Under the pieces are notes generated by a model. It had not been told where the DNA came from, did no database searches, and worked only from the letters and a program-made list of their open reading frames with translations. A DNA stretch of 53,717 nt from Alsobacter soli (GTDB taxonomy: Bacteria; Pseudomonadota; Alphaproteobacteria; Rhizobiales; Beijerinckiaceae): contig NZ_PVZS01000028.1 in NCBI RefSeq assembly GCF_003004785.1, positions 1 to 53,717 of the forward strand. Reading direction: 5' to 3'. Numbering within the stretch: position 1 is the stretch's first letter; each line of letters opens with the position of its first letter. The position numbers and the translations under genes are program-made. Positions 1 to 8,343 of this stretch are shown one piece after another.

Positions 1-123
1 ATCGCCTACCTGAACGGCTTCATCGGGCGGGAGCAGCTGCTGAAGAGCGCACGACAGTTCGGGAAGACGGCTTATGGTCGGAACCTGTCCAGACTTGCGG
101 AGAGATCCGGTTCCGGGAACTGA
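1..123 (+). CDS. rfbA: glucose-1-phosphate thymidylyltransferase, C-terminal fragment
   Basis: Open from the window edge in frame 1 and ends in TGA at 121-123. The 40 visible residues (IAYLNGFIGREQLL, then KTAYGRNL near the end) match the extreme C-terminus of RfbA/RmlA, the enzyme that makes dTDP-glucose for dTDP-rhamnose synthesis; family members carry the same 'IAYxxGFI...GYGxYL' tail. The catalytic part lies outside the window. Identification rests on a short stretch, and no downstream rml gene follows, so it would be the last gene of its group. Confidence 0.72.
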   Translation: MAYLNGFIGREQLLKSARQFGKTAYGRNLSRLAERSGSGN

Positions 124-443
124 GCTTTTGGTAGCGCATGCCAATCTAATTACACGCGATTGGGCACCGTTGCTGTCCTGCAAAGCCGGATCGGGCGGTG
201 CTCCGAATTCTCCAGAATGCGCGCGAGGCGATGCAGGGCGCCCCCGGCCGGCTGGCCGGCTCGCATCTGTGGACTTGCGGCGTCGGCGCTACTTGGCACG
301 ACGCGACCTTGCCACTGCAAGGATATGGCGCGATTCCTGCAGTTAACAGATCCTGTCCAGCTCCTCTCGAATAGCCTTAACGGGCTGAACGGAAGAACAA
401 CTCCCCAGGGCTACTATTCGGCAACGTGCTCGAGGAGCTGCAC
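124..443. other. intergenic stretch, nothing recognised
   Basis: Between the rfbA end and the small secreted protein. Short ORFs cross it in two frames but have no family resemblance and no good ribosome site. No repeat or clear hairpin seen. Confidence 0.5.
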
Positions 444-680
444 ATGTCCCGCCAATTCAACGCCGCCCGTTTCTCCTTTGCGTTCGCCGTGGTCTCACTG
501 GGACTCACCAGCGTAGCCCAGGCTCTCCCCGCGCCCTTCCTAGGCAATCCGATCAAAGCCGCGCTGGCGGTTTCGGCCGATCCGACGGGCGGCCTGGAGG
601 TGCGTTCCTGCGTGGTGGAGCGACCTGTTGCAGACGGCCTTCAGGCCGGCGCCGCCTTGCTGCCGAAGGCTCAGCGCTGA
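444..680 (+). CDS. small secreted protein of unknown function
   Basis: 78 residues. Residues 1-30 look like a signal peptide (basic MSRQFNAARF, then a hydrophobic run, AQA cleavage-like site), so the mature product would be a periplasmic or secreted peptide of about 48 residues. ATG at 444 is preferred over an upstream GTG at 426 because GAGGAG sits at 432-437, about 6 bases before it. The stop codon lies inside a perfect 24-bp palindrome. No family recognised; the mature part has two Cys-free segments and one Cys. Confidence 0.5.
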   Translation: MSRQFNAARFSFAFAVVSLGLTSVAQALPAPFLGNPIKAALAVSADPTGGLEVRSCVVERPVADGLQAGAALLPKAQR

Positions 681-687
681 GCCTTCG
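664..687. terminator. perfect 24-bp palindrome overlapping a stop codon
   Basis: CGAAGGCTCAGC is followed at once by its reverse complement GCTGAGCCTTCG. It includes the TGA of the small secreted protein. As RNA it can form a stable hairpin, but no U-run follows, so it is a poor classical intrinsic terminator. It could instead protect the 3' end or be a protein-binding site. Confidence 0.45.
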
Positions 688-984
688 TCCTGGGAGCCTG
701 CGAAGCTCGCAATGCGCCGAAGGAAGCAACGGCTGGCACCGGACAGATGATCTTCCGTGCGCTGCTACGCCGAGAGGATAGTCCGAATACCGCTGGACCG
801 GGCGGAGCGGCCGGACGATCCTGAGTCAGGCCTCTTCGGTTTCTGAGGCTCCCTGTCGAAGGCGCCCGTCGGCGGATGTACCCGGCGGGCGCCTCGCTGT
901 TCCTAGCATTTCGTGGCCCGAGCCGATCCCGACCTTGGGGCACTTCAGCCCAGCGCTCCCGGCTGTCGACGGATGCGGGCCGGA
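688..984. other. intergenic stretch, nothing recognised
   Basis: Lies between the 3' ends of the small secreted gene and the HWE kinase. No gene-like ORF, repeat or RNA gene recognised. Confidence 0.5.
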
Positions 985-2556
985 TCAGCCGTTTGGCGGC
1001 GCGCCGCACGCCCCGTCCGCCGCCCGTCCTTCGAGGACGCAGCGGATGCCCTCCGCCCTGAACTCGTGCGAGGCGGCGCCCCCCAGATCCTGCGCCGCCA
1101 GCCGCTCGATGAGCTTGGAGCCGAAGCCGACCCGGCGCGGCGGCGCCACCGGCGGGCCACCTGTCTCGACCCACTCCAGTCGGAAGCGCGAAGAAGCTTC
1201 ATCTGCTGCGGCCCAGGTAACCGAGACGCGGCCGGCGTCATTGGAGAAGGCGCCATATTTGACTGCGTTTGTCACAAGCTCATGCAGGGCCATCGCGGCG
1301 GCGAGGGCCGCCTTCGGCTCGAGCAGGATGGGCGGGCCCGACAGAGACAGCCGGCTCAGGCTCACAGCGGCCGTCCTGAGCGTGTCGGCGACAATGTCCG
1401 GAAGGGAGGCGTGGCGCCAACTGCTCTCGGTCAGCATGCCGTGGGCGAGGGCCAGCGCGTTCAGCCGCCCCAGGAAGGCGGCCTGCAGCTCTGGGGGCGC
1501 CGCCGCACCCTTGAAGGTCTGTTGGGCGATCCCCTGAACCACGGCGAGCGTGTTCTTGACGCGATGGTTCAGTTCGGCGACCAGCAACTGGCGCAGCGAC
1601 TCTGCTTCTTCGCGCTCGGTGACATCGACGTTGACGCCGATCATGCCCAGGAACTCGCCGGCCGGGGAGAACCGGGGCTGCGCATCGGTGACAAGGACTC
1701 GGTAGCCTCCCTGGGCGGCGCGGTAGCGCGCCTGCATGGCCACGCCAGTCCGTTCCTGAATCGCACGGGCCATGGCGTCCACCACGCCCTTCGCGTCGTC
1801 CGGATGAATGGTGGCGGACCAGTCAAAGAGCCCGATGTCGCGGTCCGGCACGGCCCAGAACTCACGCAGCTTCCGGTTCAGATGCTCGCAGCGCCCGTTC
1901 GCGTCGCTGGTCCAGATCATCACTGGCGCGTTTTCCAGCATCGCCCGCGCGCGCTGCTCCTGCTTCCTGAGAGCCTCCTCCGCCTTGCGGCGCTCCTCGT
2001 CGGCCTGCGCCCGCTCGATGCTGAAACCGACTTGGCGGGCGATCATCACGGCGAGATCGACTTCGCGTTGCGTGAACTGATGCCGCTCCTCGTAATAGGT
2101 CATGAACTTGCCGATGGTCCCGCCTCGCACCACGAGAGGAACGAAGGCCAGACCGACGATGCCTTCGGCGGCGATGGCCTCCTTGACCTCTGCCGGCTCG
2201 CTCGTCAGCGCGATGTCTTCGACCAGGACGGGGTCGGGGCTCGGCTGCCCCAGGCGCCAGGGCGAGTGTCCGTCGACCGCGGCGCGGTAGGGGTCTGAGA
2301 GCCCCCGCCAGGCGACGAAGCGCATGACGCCTGCGTGATCAAACAACAGAATGGACGACCTTGAGCAGCCAAGCGCCGCCCGGATCGCGTCGAGGGCGGC
2401 CTGGTAGACCTCCTCGAGGCCCAGCGCGCGGAACAGCCGATCAGTCAGCTGGTAGAGAACGGCGAGGTCGTCTGGTCGAGGCGGCGCGCTGGACGGCCAG
2501 GGCCAACCTCCCTGGTCTTCATCCGCCATGTGCATGGGCGCCATAACCTCAGCCAT
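985..2556 (-). CDS. GAF-PAS sensor histidine kinase, HWE family
   Basis: 523 residues, no transmembrane segment, so probably cytoplasmic. Domains in order: GAF about 31-180, a short coiled linker 181-202 rich in E/K/R, PAS/PAC about 203-315 (motif MIWTSDANG, then VNVDVTERE), HWE dimerisation/phosphoacceptor with His331 in ELNHRVKNTLAVVQG, and an HATPase with N-box ALHELVTNAVKYGA, the family-defining Trp-x-Glu in LEWVETGG, and a GFGSKLIER G-box. HWE kinases usually signal to single receivers or to PhyR-type response regulators. Several in-frame ATGs lie within the first ten codons, so the exact start is uncertain. No cognate regulator is directly adjacent; the nearest receivers are beyond 7.8 kb. 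Confidence 0.9.
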   Translation of the reverse strand: MAEVMAPMHMADEDQGGWPWPSSAPPRPDDLAVLYQLTDRLFRALGLEEVYQAALDAIRAALGCSRSSILLFDHAGVMRFVAWRGLSDPYRAAVDGHSPWRLGQPSPDPVLVEDIALTSEPAEVKEAIAAEGIVGLAFVPLVVRGGTIGKFMTYYEERHQFTQREVDLAVMIARQVGFSIERAQADEERRKAEEALRKQEQRARAMLENAPVMIWTSDANGRCEHLNRKLREFWAVPDRDIGLFDWSATIHPDDAKGVVDAMARAIQERTGVAMQARYRAAQGGYRVLVTDAQPRFSPAGEFLGMIGVNVDVTEREEAESLRQLLVAELNHRVKNTLAVVQGIAQQTFKGAAAPPELQAAFLGRLNALALAHGMLTESSWRHASLPDIVADTLRTAAVSLSRLSLSGPPILLEPKAALAAAMALHELVTNAVKYGAFSNDAGRVSVTWAAADEASSRFRLEWVETGGPPVAPPRRVGFGSKLIERLAAQDLGGAASHEFRAEGIRCVLEGRAADGACGAPPNG

Positions 2557-2853
2557 AGCTTCAAACTACGTTCCTTCGAGGCTTTGAGCAATTGCGGGCC
2601 AGGACGGCTTGGCTCCCATCCGACACCGGCGTACGCGACCGACTGTTCCCGCCCAGGCTCTGCAGGGCTCGTCCGGCTCGGCGTTCAGCTCGCCAAATCT
2701 TCGCCCCCGTTTTCGCCGCCATCGGCAACGGGCAGAAGGCTCGCCCGGCTCGGTCTGGGAGCGAGAGCGCCGAAGCGGCGCGGGCGGCCCTCCCCTATCT
2801 CGGACTGTTCTGGCGAGGCGCCCCGGGCCGATGGGCACTGCAGCGTTGAGGGC

Positions 2854-3444
2854 TCACTCGCCACGAAAAGAGGGCGCCTGCTCCGATTTGACGGGAGCGG
2901 GCCCCTCCGGGTCATTGCTGTTGGCAGCGGCGCCATCCGCCGTCGCGCCGCCCAGGCTTGGGCCGCTTCCGCCCGTGACAGGGGTGTCCTGCGGCTCTGG
3001 ATCCTGCTGTGCGGTCACCCCGCCGTCCTGGGCAGGCGCGCCGCTTCGCTGATGTCGACGGATCGCGCCAAGGCCCATGTCACGCGCCAGAGCCGAGCGT
3101 TTTGCGGCATAATTCGGCGCCACCATTGGATAATCGTTCGGCAGGCCCCATTTCGCTCGGCAATCTGCCGGGCTCATGCCGTAACGGGTCGTCAGGTGGC
3201 GACGAAGCGACGTGTAGGGTCTCCCGTCCTCCAAGCAGATGATCGCATCGGCCCGCACCGACTTGGAAAGCGGCACGGCCGGCGCTTGCTGCGGTTCCTC
3301 AGTGGCTTCGCAAGCGGCGCCCATGAAGGCTTCGTGCACGCGGGCGACGATCCAGGCGACGTCCTGGGTCGGGACGGCGTTGTTCGCCACGTATGCGGCG
3401 ACGACGTCGGCGACCCGCTGCAGCATGTCTTCCTCTCGGGACAT
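2854..3444 (-). CDS. MucR/Ros family transcriptional regulator
   Basis: 196 residues. The core (about 60-125) has the family signature: AVPLSKSV, ICLEDGRPYTSLRRHL, YGMSPADCRAKWGLP and DYPMVAPNYAAKRS. These proteins bind AT-rich DNA and act as global regulators of exopolysaccharide, motility and virulence in Hyphomicrobiales. The zinc-finger ligands are incomplete: Cys70 and His83 remain, but the second Cys is Asp73, and the positions 4 and 5 residues after His83 are Arg87 and Tyr88 instead of His. A disordered tail of about 65 residues, rich in Gly, Pro and Gln, follows the core and is longer than usual for the family (around 140-150 residues). Confidence 0.9.
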   Translation of the reverse strand: MSREEDMLQRVADVVAAYVANNAVPTQDVAWIVARVHEAFMGAACEATEEPQQAPAVPLSKSVRADAIICLEDGRPYTSLRRHLTTRYGMSPADCRAKWGLPNDYPMVAPNYAAKRSALARDMGLGAIRRHQRSGAPAQDGGVTAQQDPEPQDTPVTGGSGPSLGGATADGAAANSNDPEGPAPVKSEQAPSFRGE

Positions 3445-3676
3445 GGCTTATCGCCCTCGCCTTTAAGTTGGTGATGCTAAATCGTTTGACCGGGTGGGGG
3501 GCAACCTAACCAGTCGGATTAAGACGCCGGACTGCTTCTGCTGCCGAAAAGCCCGGTACGGCGGGGCTCTGGCTTTTGTGCGCCTTGGAAAAAGCGTGAG
3601 TGCGGGCCATTCTTGTTTTGAAGTGCGATAAGCTTCGTCTATCAGATTGCTTAGCGCTGCTAATCGGGCTGGGTGG

Positions 3677-3862
3677 ATGACGCCAAGAAGCACATTTCGA
3701 TTTCTTCGGCCTGTTCTCGGCGCCGTCGCCTATGTAGGGGTCGCCGCGATAACATGGATCTCTGTGATCATCATTTTCGCGCTCGCCGGGTTGCGGTCCG
3801 CTCTCACTTGGGCCTTCAGAGCGATCCAGAAAGTCCTCGGTTACGGCGAGAGACCCCGTTAG
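3677..3862 (+). CDS. small inner-membrane protein, hypothetical
   Basis: 61 residues with a basic N-terminus (MTPRSTFRFLR) and a long hydrophobic stretch (about 14-45) able to span the membrane once or twice. ATG at 3677 is preceded by a G-rich run but no clear Shine-Dalgarno; a TTG at 3647 is in the same frame. No family recognised. It could be a chance ORF, but hydrophobic content and codon bias favour a real gene. Confidence 0.4.
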   Translation: MTPRSTFRFLRPVLGAVAYVGVAAITWISVIIIFALAGLRSALTWAFRAIQKVLGYGERPR

Positions 3863-4428
3863 GCGGCGCCGGTGGATCTGCCCGCGCAAACGGCAGAGTC
3901 GTTTCCGCGTCTTGACCTTCGTTTGCTCGTCTGCATCGCGTTCCGGAACACGTCGTACGACCGGCCACGGCGGAGCGCGCAGGCATGGGATGAAATTGGC
4001 TGCTGGCGCGCACCTCCTGCGCCGGCTGGTCAGGGCAGGACCACACCGGCGGCCATAACTCGGCAGTATCTCCGGCCGCGCCAGGGCCAGCTTGCGCTCG
4101 GTCGGGCCCGCCCCGCGCCTAGAGGCCCCAACGAAAGTCTCGATCAGCTGGCGCCGGCATGACCGGCGCCCTGGAGGTGAATGGTCTGCGCACTGGACGG
4201 ATTCGCCGTTCGGACCAGCCGAACCGACTGCGTTGAGCTGCCTGCCGGGGTCGCGCTGTCGAGCGACGGCCGGCGGATCCGCTCACGCGGCGAGACCTGG
4301 TCCTGGTCGAGGCAGTGCGGCGGCCGCCGCGGGCGCCAGCCGGAGCTCATTAAGGTTAACAAAGGGTTGACGTCGAAGCTCAACTGCGAACGGCCTATGA
4401 AGAGCCTGCGGCACAGAGGCAGGCCACC
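3863..4428. other. 566-bp intergenic region upstream of the rpfF-like gene
   Basis: No convincing ORF. The last 90 bases are less GC-rich and carry TTGACG at 4367-4372, a -35-like hexamer, but the best TATGAA (4396-4401) is 23 bases further on, too far for a standard sigma-70 promoter. The rpfF promoter probably lies here but cannot be placed. Confidence 0.4.
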
Positions 4429-5379
4429 ATGCGACACCCCTTCATCGAGCGCGCGGCGCCATCAGCCGCCGCGCCCACGTCCGTCGTCTTCCCGACCCGC
4501 CACCACCCCCGCGACCGGGCGGCTCCCTGGCTCGACCAGCATTTCTTTGATGAAATCGAGGTCTCCTGGCGCACGGGCCAGCGGGCGATCTGGGGCCTGA
4601 TCAAGGCGCGACAGGCCCCCTGCTTCACCCCTTCCCTGCTGCGCGAGCTCCTCAGGCTGCGCGATCTCGTCGAGGACAATCTCGCGCAACCGGACCGGTC
4701 GGAGCGCGCCCGCTACTTCGTGCTCGGCTCGAAGACCCCCAGGGTGTTCAATTTCGGCGGCGACCTGCGGCTCTTTTCCGAACTCATCCGGGCGCGCGAC
4801 GCCGAGGCGCTGCGCGGATACGCTTATGACTGTGTCGAAGCCATCTACCGCAACCTGGGCCACGAGCTGCCCGTCACCTCCATCGCCCTGGTGCAGGGCG
4901 ACGCTCTCGGCGGCGGCTTCGAGGCCGCGCTGTCGTTCGACGTCCTCGTGGCCGAGCGCAGCGCCAAGTTCGCCTTGCCGGAGATCATGTTCAACCTCTT
5001 CCCCGGCATGGGCGCCTACGCGCTGCTGGCGCGGCGCATCGGGCCGGCCCAGGCCGAGCGGCTCATCCTGGGCGGGCTGAGCTACACGGCGGACGATCTA
5101 AAGGCGATGGGCCTCGTGGACGTGGTCGCCGAGGACGGTCGAGGGGTTGAAGCCGTCGAGGCCTTCATCGCCGCAAACGAGCGCTCCTATGAGGCGCGGC
5201 GGGCCATTCACACGCTTCGCAAGAGAACCTGGCCGATCACCCGGGAGGAGCTGCGGCAGGCCACCGACCTTTGGGTGGAGACGGCGATGCAGCTGCCAAT
5301 GGAGGACCTGCGGCGCATGGGACACCTCCGGGCGGCGCAGGATCGGCGCCTGCGGGCTCAGGACCGCGCCCTGAGCTGA
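4429..5379 (+). CDS. rpfF: DSF synthase-like enoyl-CoA hydratase (RpfF homologue)
   Basis: 316 residues. RpfF is a crotonase that acts as dehydratase and thioesterase on 3-hydroxyacyl-ACP to release cis-2-unsaturated fatty acids, the diffusible signal factor (DSF). Visible signatures: FNFGGDLRLF (108-116), YAYDCVEAIY, ALVQGDALGGGFEAALS (153-169) and ALPEIMFNLFPGMGAY (182-197). Glu165 and Glu185 are 20 residues apart, as are the catalytic Glu141 and Glu161 of the Xanthomonas enzyme. A 33-residue Pro/Arg-rich N-terminal extension precedes the domain. The 3' end overlaps the convergent rpfC-like gene by 22 bp (5358-5379), and the convergent order matches Xanthomonas. An ordinary enoyl-CoA hydratase is unlikely, because those lack the FNxGGDL and FPGMGAY segments. 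Confidence 0.9.
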   Translation: MRHPFIERAAPSAAAPTSVVFPTRHHPRDRAAPWLDQHFFDEIEVSWRTGQRAIWGLIKARQAPCFTPSLLRELLRLRDLVEDNLAQPDRSERARYFVLGSKTPRVFNFGGDLRLFSELIRARDAEALRGYAYDCVEAIYRNLGHELPVTSIALVQGDALGGGFEAALSFDVLVAERSAKFALPEIMFNLFPGMGAYALLARRIGPAQAERLILGGLSYTADDLKAMGLVDVVAEDGRGVEAVEAFIAANERSYEARRAIHTLRKRTWPITREELRQATDLWVETAMQLPMEDLRRMGHLRAAQDRRLRAQDRALS

Positions 5380-7778
5380 TCCCGACCTGCCTCCTCGAAG
5401 CCGTCGTCGCAGGCGGCTGCGGCGCCCGCGCCCGGCTGCCCCGCCAAGGCGTGCTGAAAGCGCAGCAGGGCCCCGGGCAGCCGTCTTTGCGGCGGAGCCG
5501 ACGACGCCAGGAGCTCAAAGCCCGCGTCGCAGCAGGCGGCGCACAGAGCCGCGACCTCGGCTGCCCCGACATTGCCCGCGGCGCTCTTCAGGGCGTGGGC
5601 GATGGATTGGAGCTCGGTCCAATCCTGGTCGCGATCGGCGCGCGCGAGCGCGTCCAGCTTTTCGGCCGCGATCCCCAGGAAATCACAGGTCACCTCGGCC
5701 AGGAACGCGTCGCCGCCGATGCCGCGCAGCGCCGCGCGCGCGGCCTCGTCCACGGCAGGCGCGGCGGCGGGCGGGGTGTCCGCAGCTGCGGCAGGCGAGC
5801 GGCCATCAAGGGCGGCCCGAATGGCCTTGAGCAGGTCGATCCGGTTGACCGGCTTCGTGACGCAGCCGACCATGCCGGCCTCGCGGCACCGCCGCGCGGT
5901 GTCGGAGGTCGCGTCGGCGGTGAGGGCGAGGATCGGGCATCCCGGTTCCGACCCTCGCGCCGTGGTGTAGATCCGGGCGGCGTCCACGCCGTTCATGACC
6001 GGCATGTTCACGTCCATCAGCACGATGTCGAACTCGTCCTGGTTCAGCTGGTCCAGCGCGGCGTCGCCGTCGCCCACCAGGCGCACGCGAGCGCCTGCGC
6101 CTTCCAGCATCTTGGCGACGACCTTCTGGTTGACGCGGTTGTCTTCGGCGACCAGCACCCGCAACCCCGCCAAGGAGCCGTTCGCTGAGGCCGAGGGCGT
6201 GGGCAAGCCCGGGACAAGACGCATGGCCCATGCGAGCGCCGCCTTGGGGAGATTCTCAGGCAAGGTGGAGGTAATAAGGGCTCGGTCCTCAGGCGCTAGG
6301 GGAGCGGTCGGCTCCGGCGTGACCAGCAGGATCGGCATGGCGGCGAAGTTCGCCCGCAACTCCGCAGCCCTCGCCCGCCAGCCCGCGTCAGCGGCATGCA
6401 CCAGCGCGACGGCGCCTGCCTCCGGGCTCGGCGCGACTGCAGGAAAACCGCCGGCCCGCAAGGCTTCGCGCAGCCCAGCAGACAGGGCGTCCGGCGCCTC
6501 CACCACGACCGATTTCGCCGTGACAGCGGTCGGCCCGGACGCCTCCGCCAGCGGCCACTCGAACCAGAAGCAGCTGCCCTGTCCGACTTCGCTGTCGACG
6601 CCGATCACGCCTCCGGCGGCCTCGACCAGTTCCTTGACAAGCGCGAGCCCGAGGCCGGTGCCGCCGTAACGATCCGCAATCCGGGCGTCCGCCTGGGTGA
6701 ACCGTTCGAAGATCCTGCCCCGGGCGTCTGCCGCGATGCCGATCCCTGTGTCGCTGACCTCAAAACGGATGTGGGTGGCGCGCTGCGACGGCGCGACCGC
6801 CACAAGGACACGTCCGCGGTCTGTGAACTTGACGGCGTTCGCGCACAGGTTGACGAGCGCCTCGCGCAAGCGGCCGGCGTGCCCGACGAACAGCAGCGGC
6901 GTATCCGACGCGATGCTGACGTTGAAGGCGAGCCCCTTCTCGCGCGCCTGCACGAAGACCATGCCGCGCACCGACCCGAGCAGGTCGGGCAAGGCGAAGA
7001 GTTCAGGCTCGCCCAGGGCGGCTCCCGACTGCAGCCGAGACACGTCGAGCAGCCTGGTGATCAAGCCGAGGAGCGTCCGCCCGGCGGCTCCGACAGCTTG
7101 CACCATCTCCACCTGAGCGGGAGCCAGCGAGCCGTCGTCCAACAGTTCGCTGAAGCCGATGACGGCGTTCAGGGGCGTGCGGAGCTCATGGCTGACGCCG
7201 GCCAGGAACAACGTCTTCGACCGACTGGCCTCCTCGGCCTCGTGCTTCGCCTCGGAGAGCATCCGGATCAGCTTCGATACGTAGAGCGGCAGCACCACCA
7301 GGCCGACCAGGAGACCGATGGAGAGCGGCAGGTGGGCGTTCCAGAACGGCGTCGTGAGGATGACCCCGGAGAAGAGCGCAGCCCCAACCGCACTGGCTGC
7401 GAACAGGTAGCTCAGGCCGAAACGGAAGCCATTGCCAAAAATGACCCACAGATAGATCGGGAAGATGCAGGCCGATGCCTCGCCCCCCGCATTCAGCCCT
7501 ACCGAAAGGCTGGCCAGATCGGCGACAATCGCCAGGAGCCTGCGACCCGCTGAAGGACCGGGGCGCCAGACCAGATGAACGAAAAGCAGGGCCGTGAGCA
7601 GATAGTGAACTGCGAAGACTTTCCAGGTCAGCTCCAGCATCTGCGACGCCCGGAGATCGCCGACCCCGCTCGCCACGACCAGATAGCCAAGCACGATGCT
7701 GAGCAGGACGACCCTGTTGGCCGTCATCTCGTGCTCGTTGCCCTCGTGCCCCTGCAGTCTCGCCCTGAGCCAGTGCAT
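5358..7778 (-). CDS. rpfC: hybrid sensor histidine kinase, RpfC-type DSF receptor
   Basis: 806 residues. The N-terminus (WLRARLQG, then EHE) leads into about five membrane helices (22-170) containing IFGNGFRFG and a PFWN...GLLVGLVVLPLY segment, which resemble the RpfC sensor rather than a generic membrane kinase. Then HisKA with His197 in GVSHELRTPLN, HATPase (N-box NLCANAVKF, DTGIGI, GGTGLGL), a degenerate receiver about 423-520, a true receiver about 540-655 with Asp589 in VLMDVNMPVMNG and TKPVN, and an Hpt domain with His728 in IAHALKSAAGN. The length exceeds Xanthomonas RpfC (about 726) because of the extra receiver-like segment. GGAGG lies 7 bases before the ATG. RpfC both senses DSF and, in Xanthomonas, restrains RpfF through its receiver; that role here is inferred. 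Confidence 0.9.
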   Translation of the reverse strand: MHWLRARLQGHEGNEHEMTANRVVLLSIVLGYLVVASGVGDLRASQMLELTWKVFAVHYLLTALLFVHLVWRPGPSAGRRLLAIVADLASLSVGLNAGGEASACIFPIYLWVIFGNGFRFGLSYLFAASAVGAALFSGVILTTPFWNAHLPLSIGLLVGLVVLPLYVSKLIRMLSEAKHEAEEASRSKTLFLAGVSHELRTPLNAVIGFSELLDDGSLAPAQVEMVQAVGAAGRTLLGLITRLLDVSRLQSGAALGEPELFALPDLLGSVRGMVFVQAREKGLAFNVSIASDTPLLFVGHAGRLREALVNLCANAVKFTDRGRVLVAVAPSQRATHIRFEVSDTGIGIAADARGRIFERFTQADARIADRYGGTGLGLALVKELVEAAGGVIGVDSEVGQGSCFWFEWPLAEASGPTAVTAKSVVVEAPDALSAGLREALRAGGFPAVAPSPEAGAVALVHAADAGWRARAAELRANFAAMPILLVTPEPTAPLAPEDRALITSTLPENLPKAALAWAMRLVPGLPTPSASANGSLAGLRVLVAEDNRVNQKVVAKMLEGAGARVRLVGDGDAALDQLNQDEFDIVLMDVNMPVMNGVDAARIYTTARGSEPGCPILALTADATSDTARRCREAGMVGCVTKPVNRIDLLKAIRAALDGRSPAAAADTPPAAAPAVDEAARAALRGIGGDAFLAEVTCDFLGIAAEKLDALARADRDQDWTELQSIAHALKSAAGNVGAAEVAALCAACCDAGFELLASSAPPQRRLPGALLRFQHALAGQPGAGAAAACDDGFEEAGRDQLRARS

Positions 7779-7896
7779 GTCGCGTCCTCCGGGGCCAGCA
7801 TCGGACGGGCATGTTGATATTCAGTGACTCGTCGGTCGTTCGACTTGCGACGGCGCTCTTTGCCAATGGTTTACGAGTCGGGGCTAGCGTGCCGTC

Positions 7897-8307
7897 ATGA
7901 AGTACGACGCTCGTGCGACTCGTCCTGTGTCCGCCGCCCCGAAGCGCGTTCTCGTGGTCGACGACGATCCGACGTTTTGCAAAATCGCTCTGCGCGCTTT
8001 CACAGACGAAGGCACGGAGGTGGTGACGGCGGCGGACGGCCTGCGCGCGATCGAGCGCCTGCGGCCTGGCCAGGTCGACCTCTTGGTTGTCGACTTGGAG
8101 ATGCCCGGCGCGGACGGGTTTTCGGTCATCAAGCACGTCAGGAGCACGGAGGGGCTCACCAAGCTCCCTGTGATCGTCATCACCGGCAAGAAGAGCCTGG
8201 ACGCGATTGACACGGTCTACCGGCTGGGCGCCAACTCTTATGTGACCAAACCGGTCAACTGGGCGCTCCTGCCCTATAAGGTGAAGGACACCCTGGCCAA
8301 GGCCTGA
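7897..8307 (+). CDS. single-domain response regulator, divergent from rpfC
   Basis: 136 residues made of one receiver (about 17-134) with the acidic pocket VVDDDP, phospho-acceptor Asp66 in LLVVDLEMPG, Thr in VIVITGKK and Lys in YVTKPVNW. No output domain. It starts 118 bp from the rpfC-like kinase on the opposite strand, so the two may share a control region. In Xanthomonas the RpfC partner is RpfG, a receiver with HD-GYP; no HD-GYP domain exists here, so this protein is the best positional candidate for the kinase's partner, perhaps as a phosphate shuttle. That pairing is inference. The ribosome site is weak. Confidence 0.87.
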   Translation: MKYDARATRPVSAAPKRVLVVDDDPTFCKIALRAFTDEGTEVVTAADGLRAIERLRPGQVDLLVVDLEMPGADGFSVIKHVRSTEGLTKLPVIVITGKKSLDAIDTVYRLGANSYVTKPVNWALLPYKVKDTLAKA

Positions 8308-8343
8308 CGCCGGTGATGACTCGCTTTCGCCCGTTGCAATGTC

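Noticed and set aside
4355-4401. sigma-70 promoter for rpfF
   Set aside because: TTGACG and TATGAA are separated by 23 bp; too long to call.
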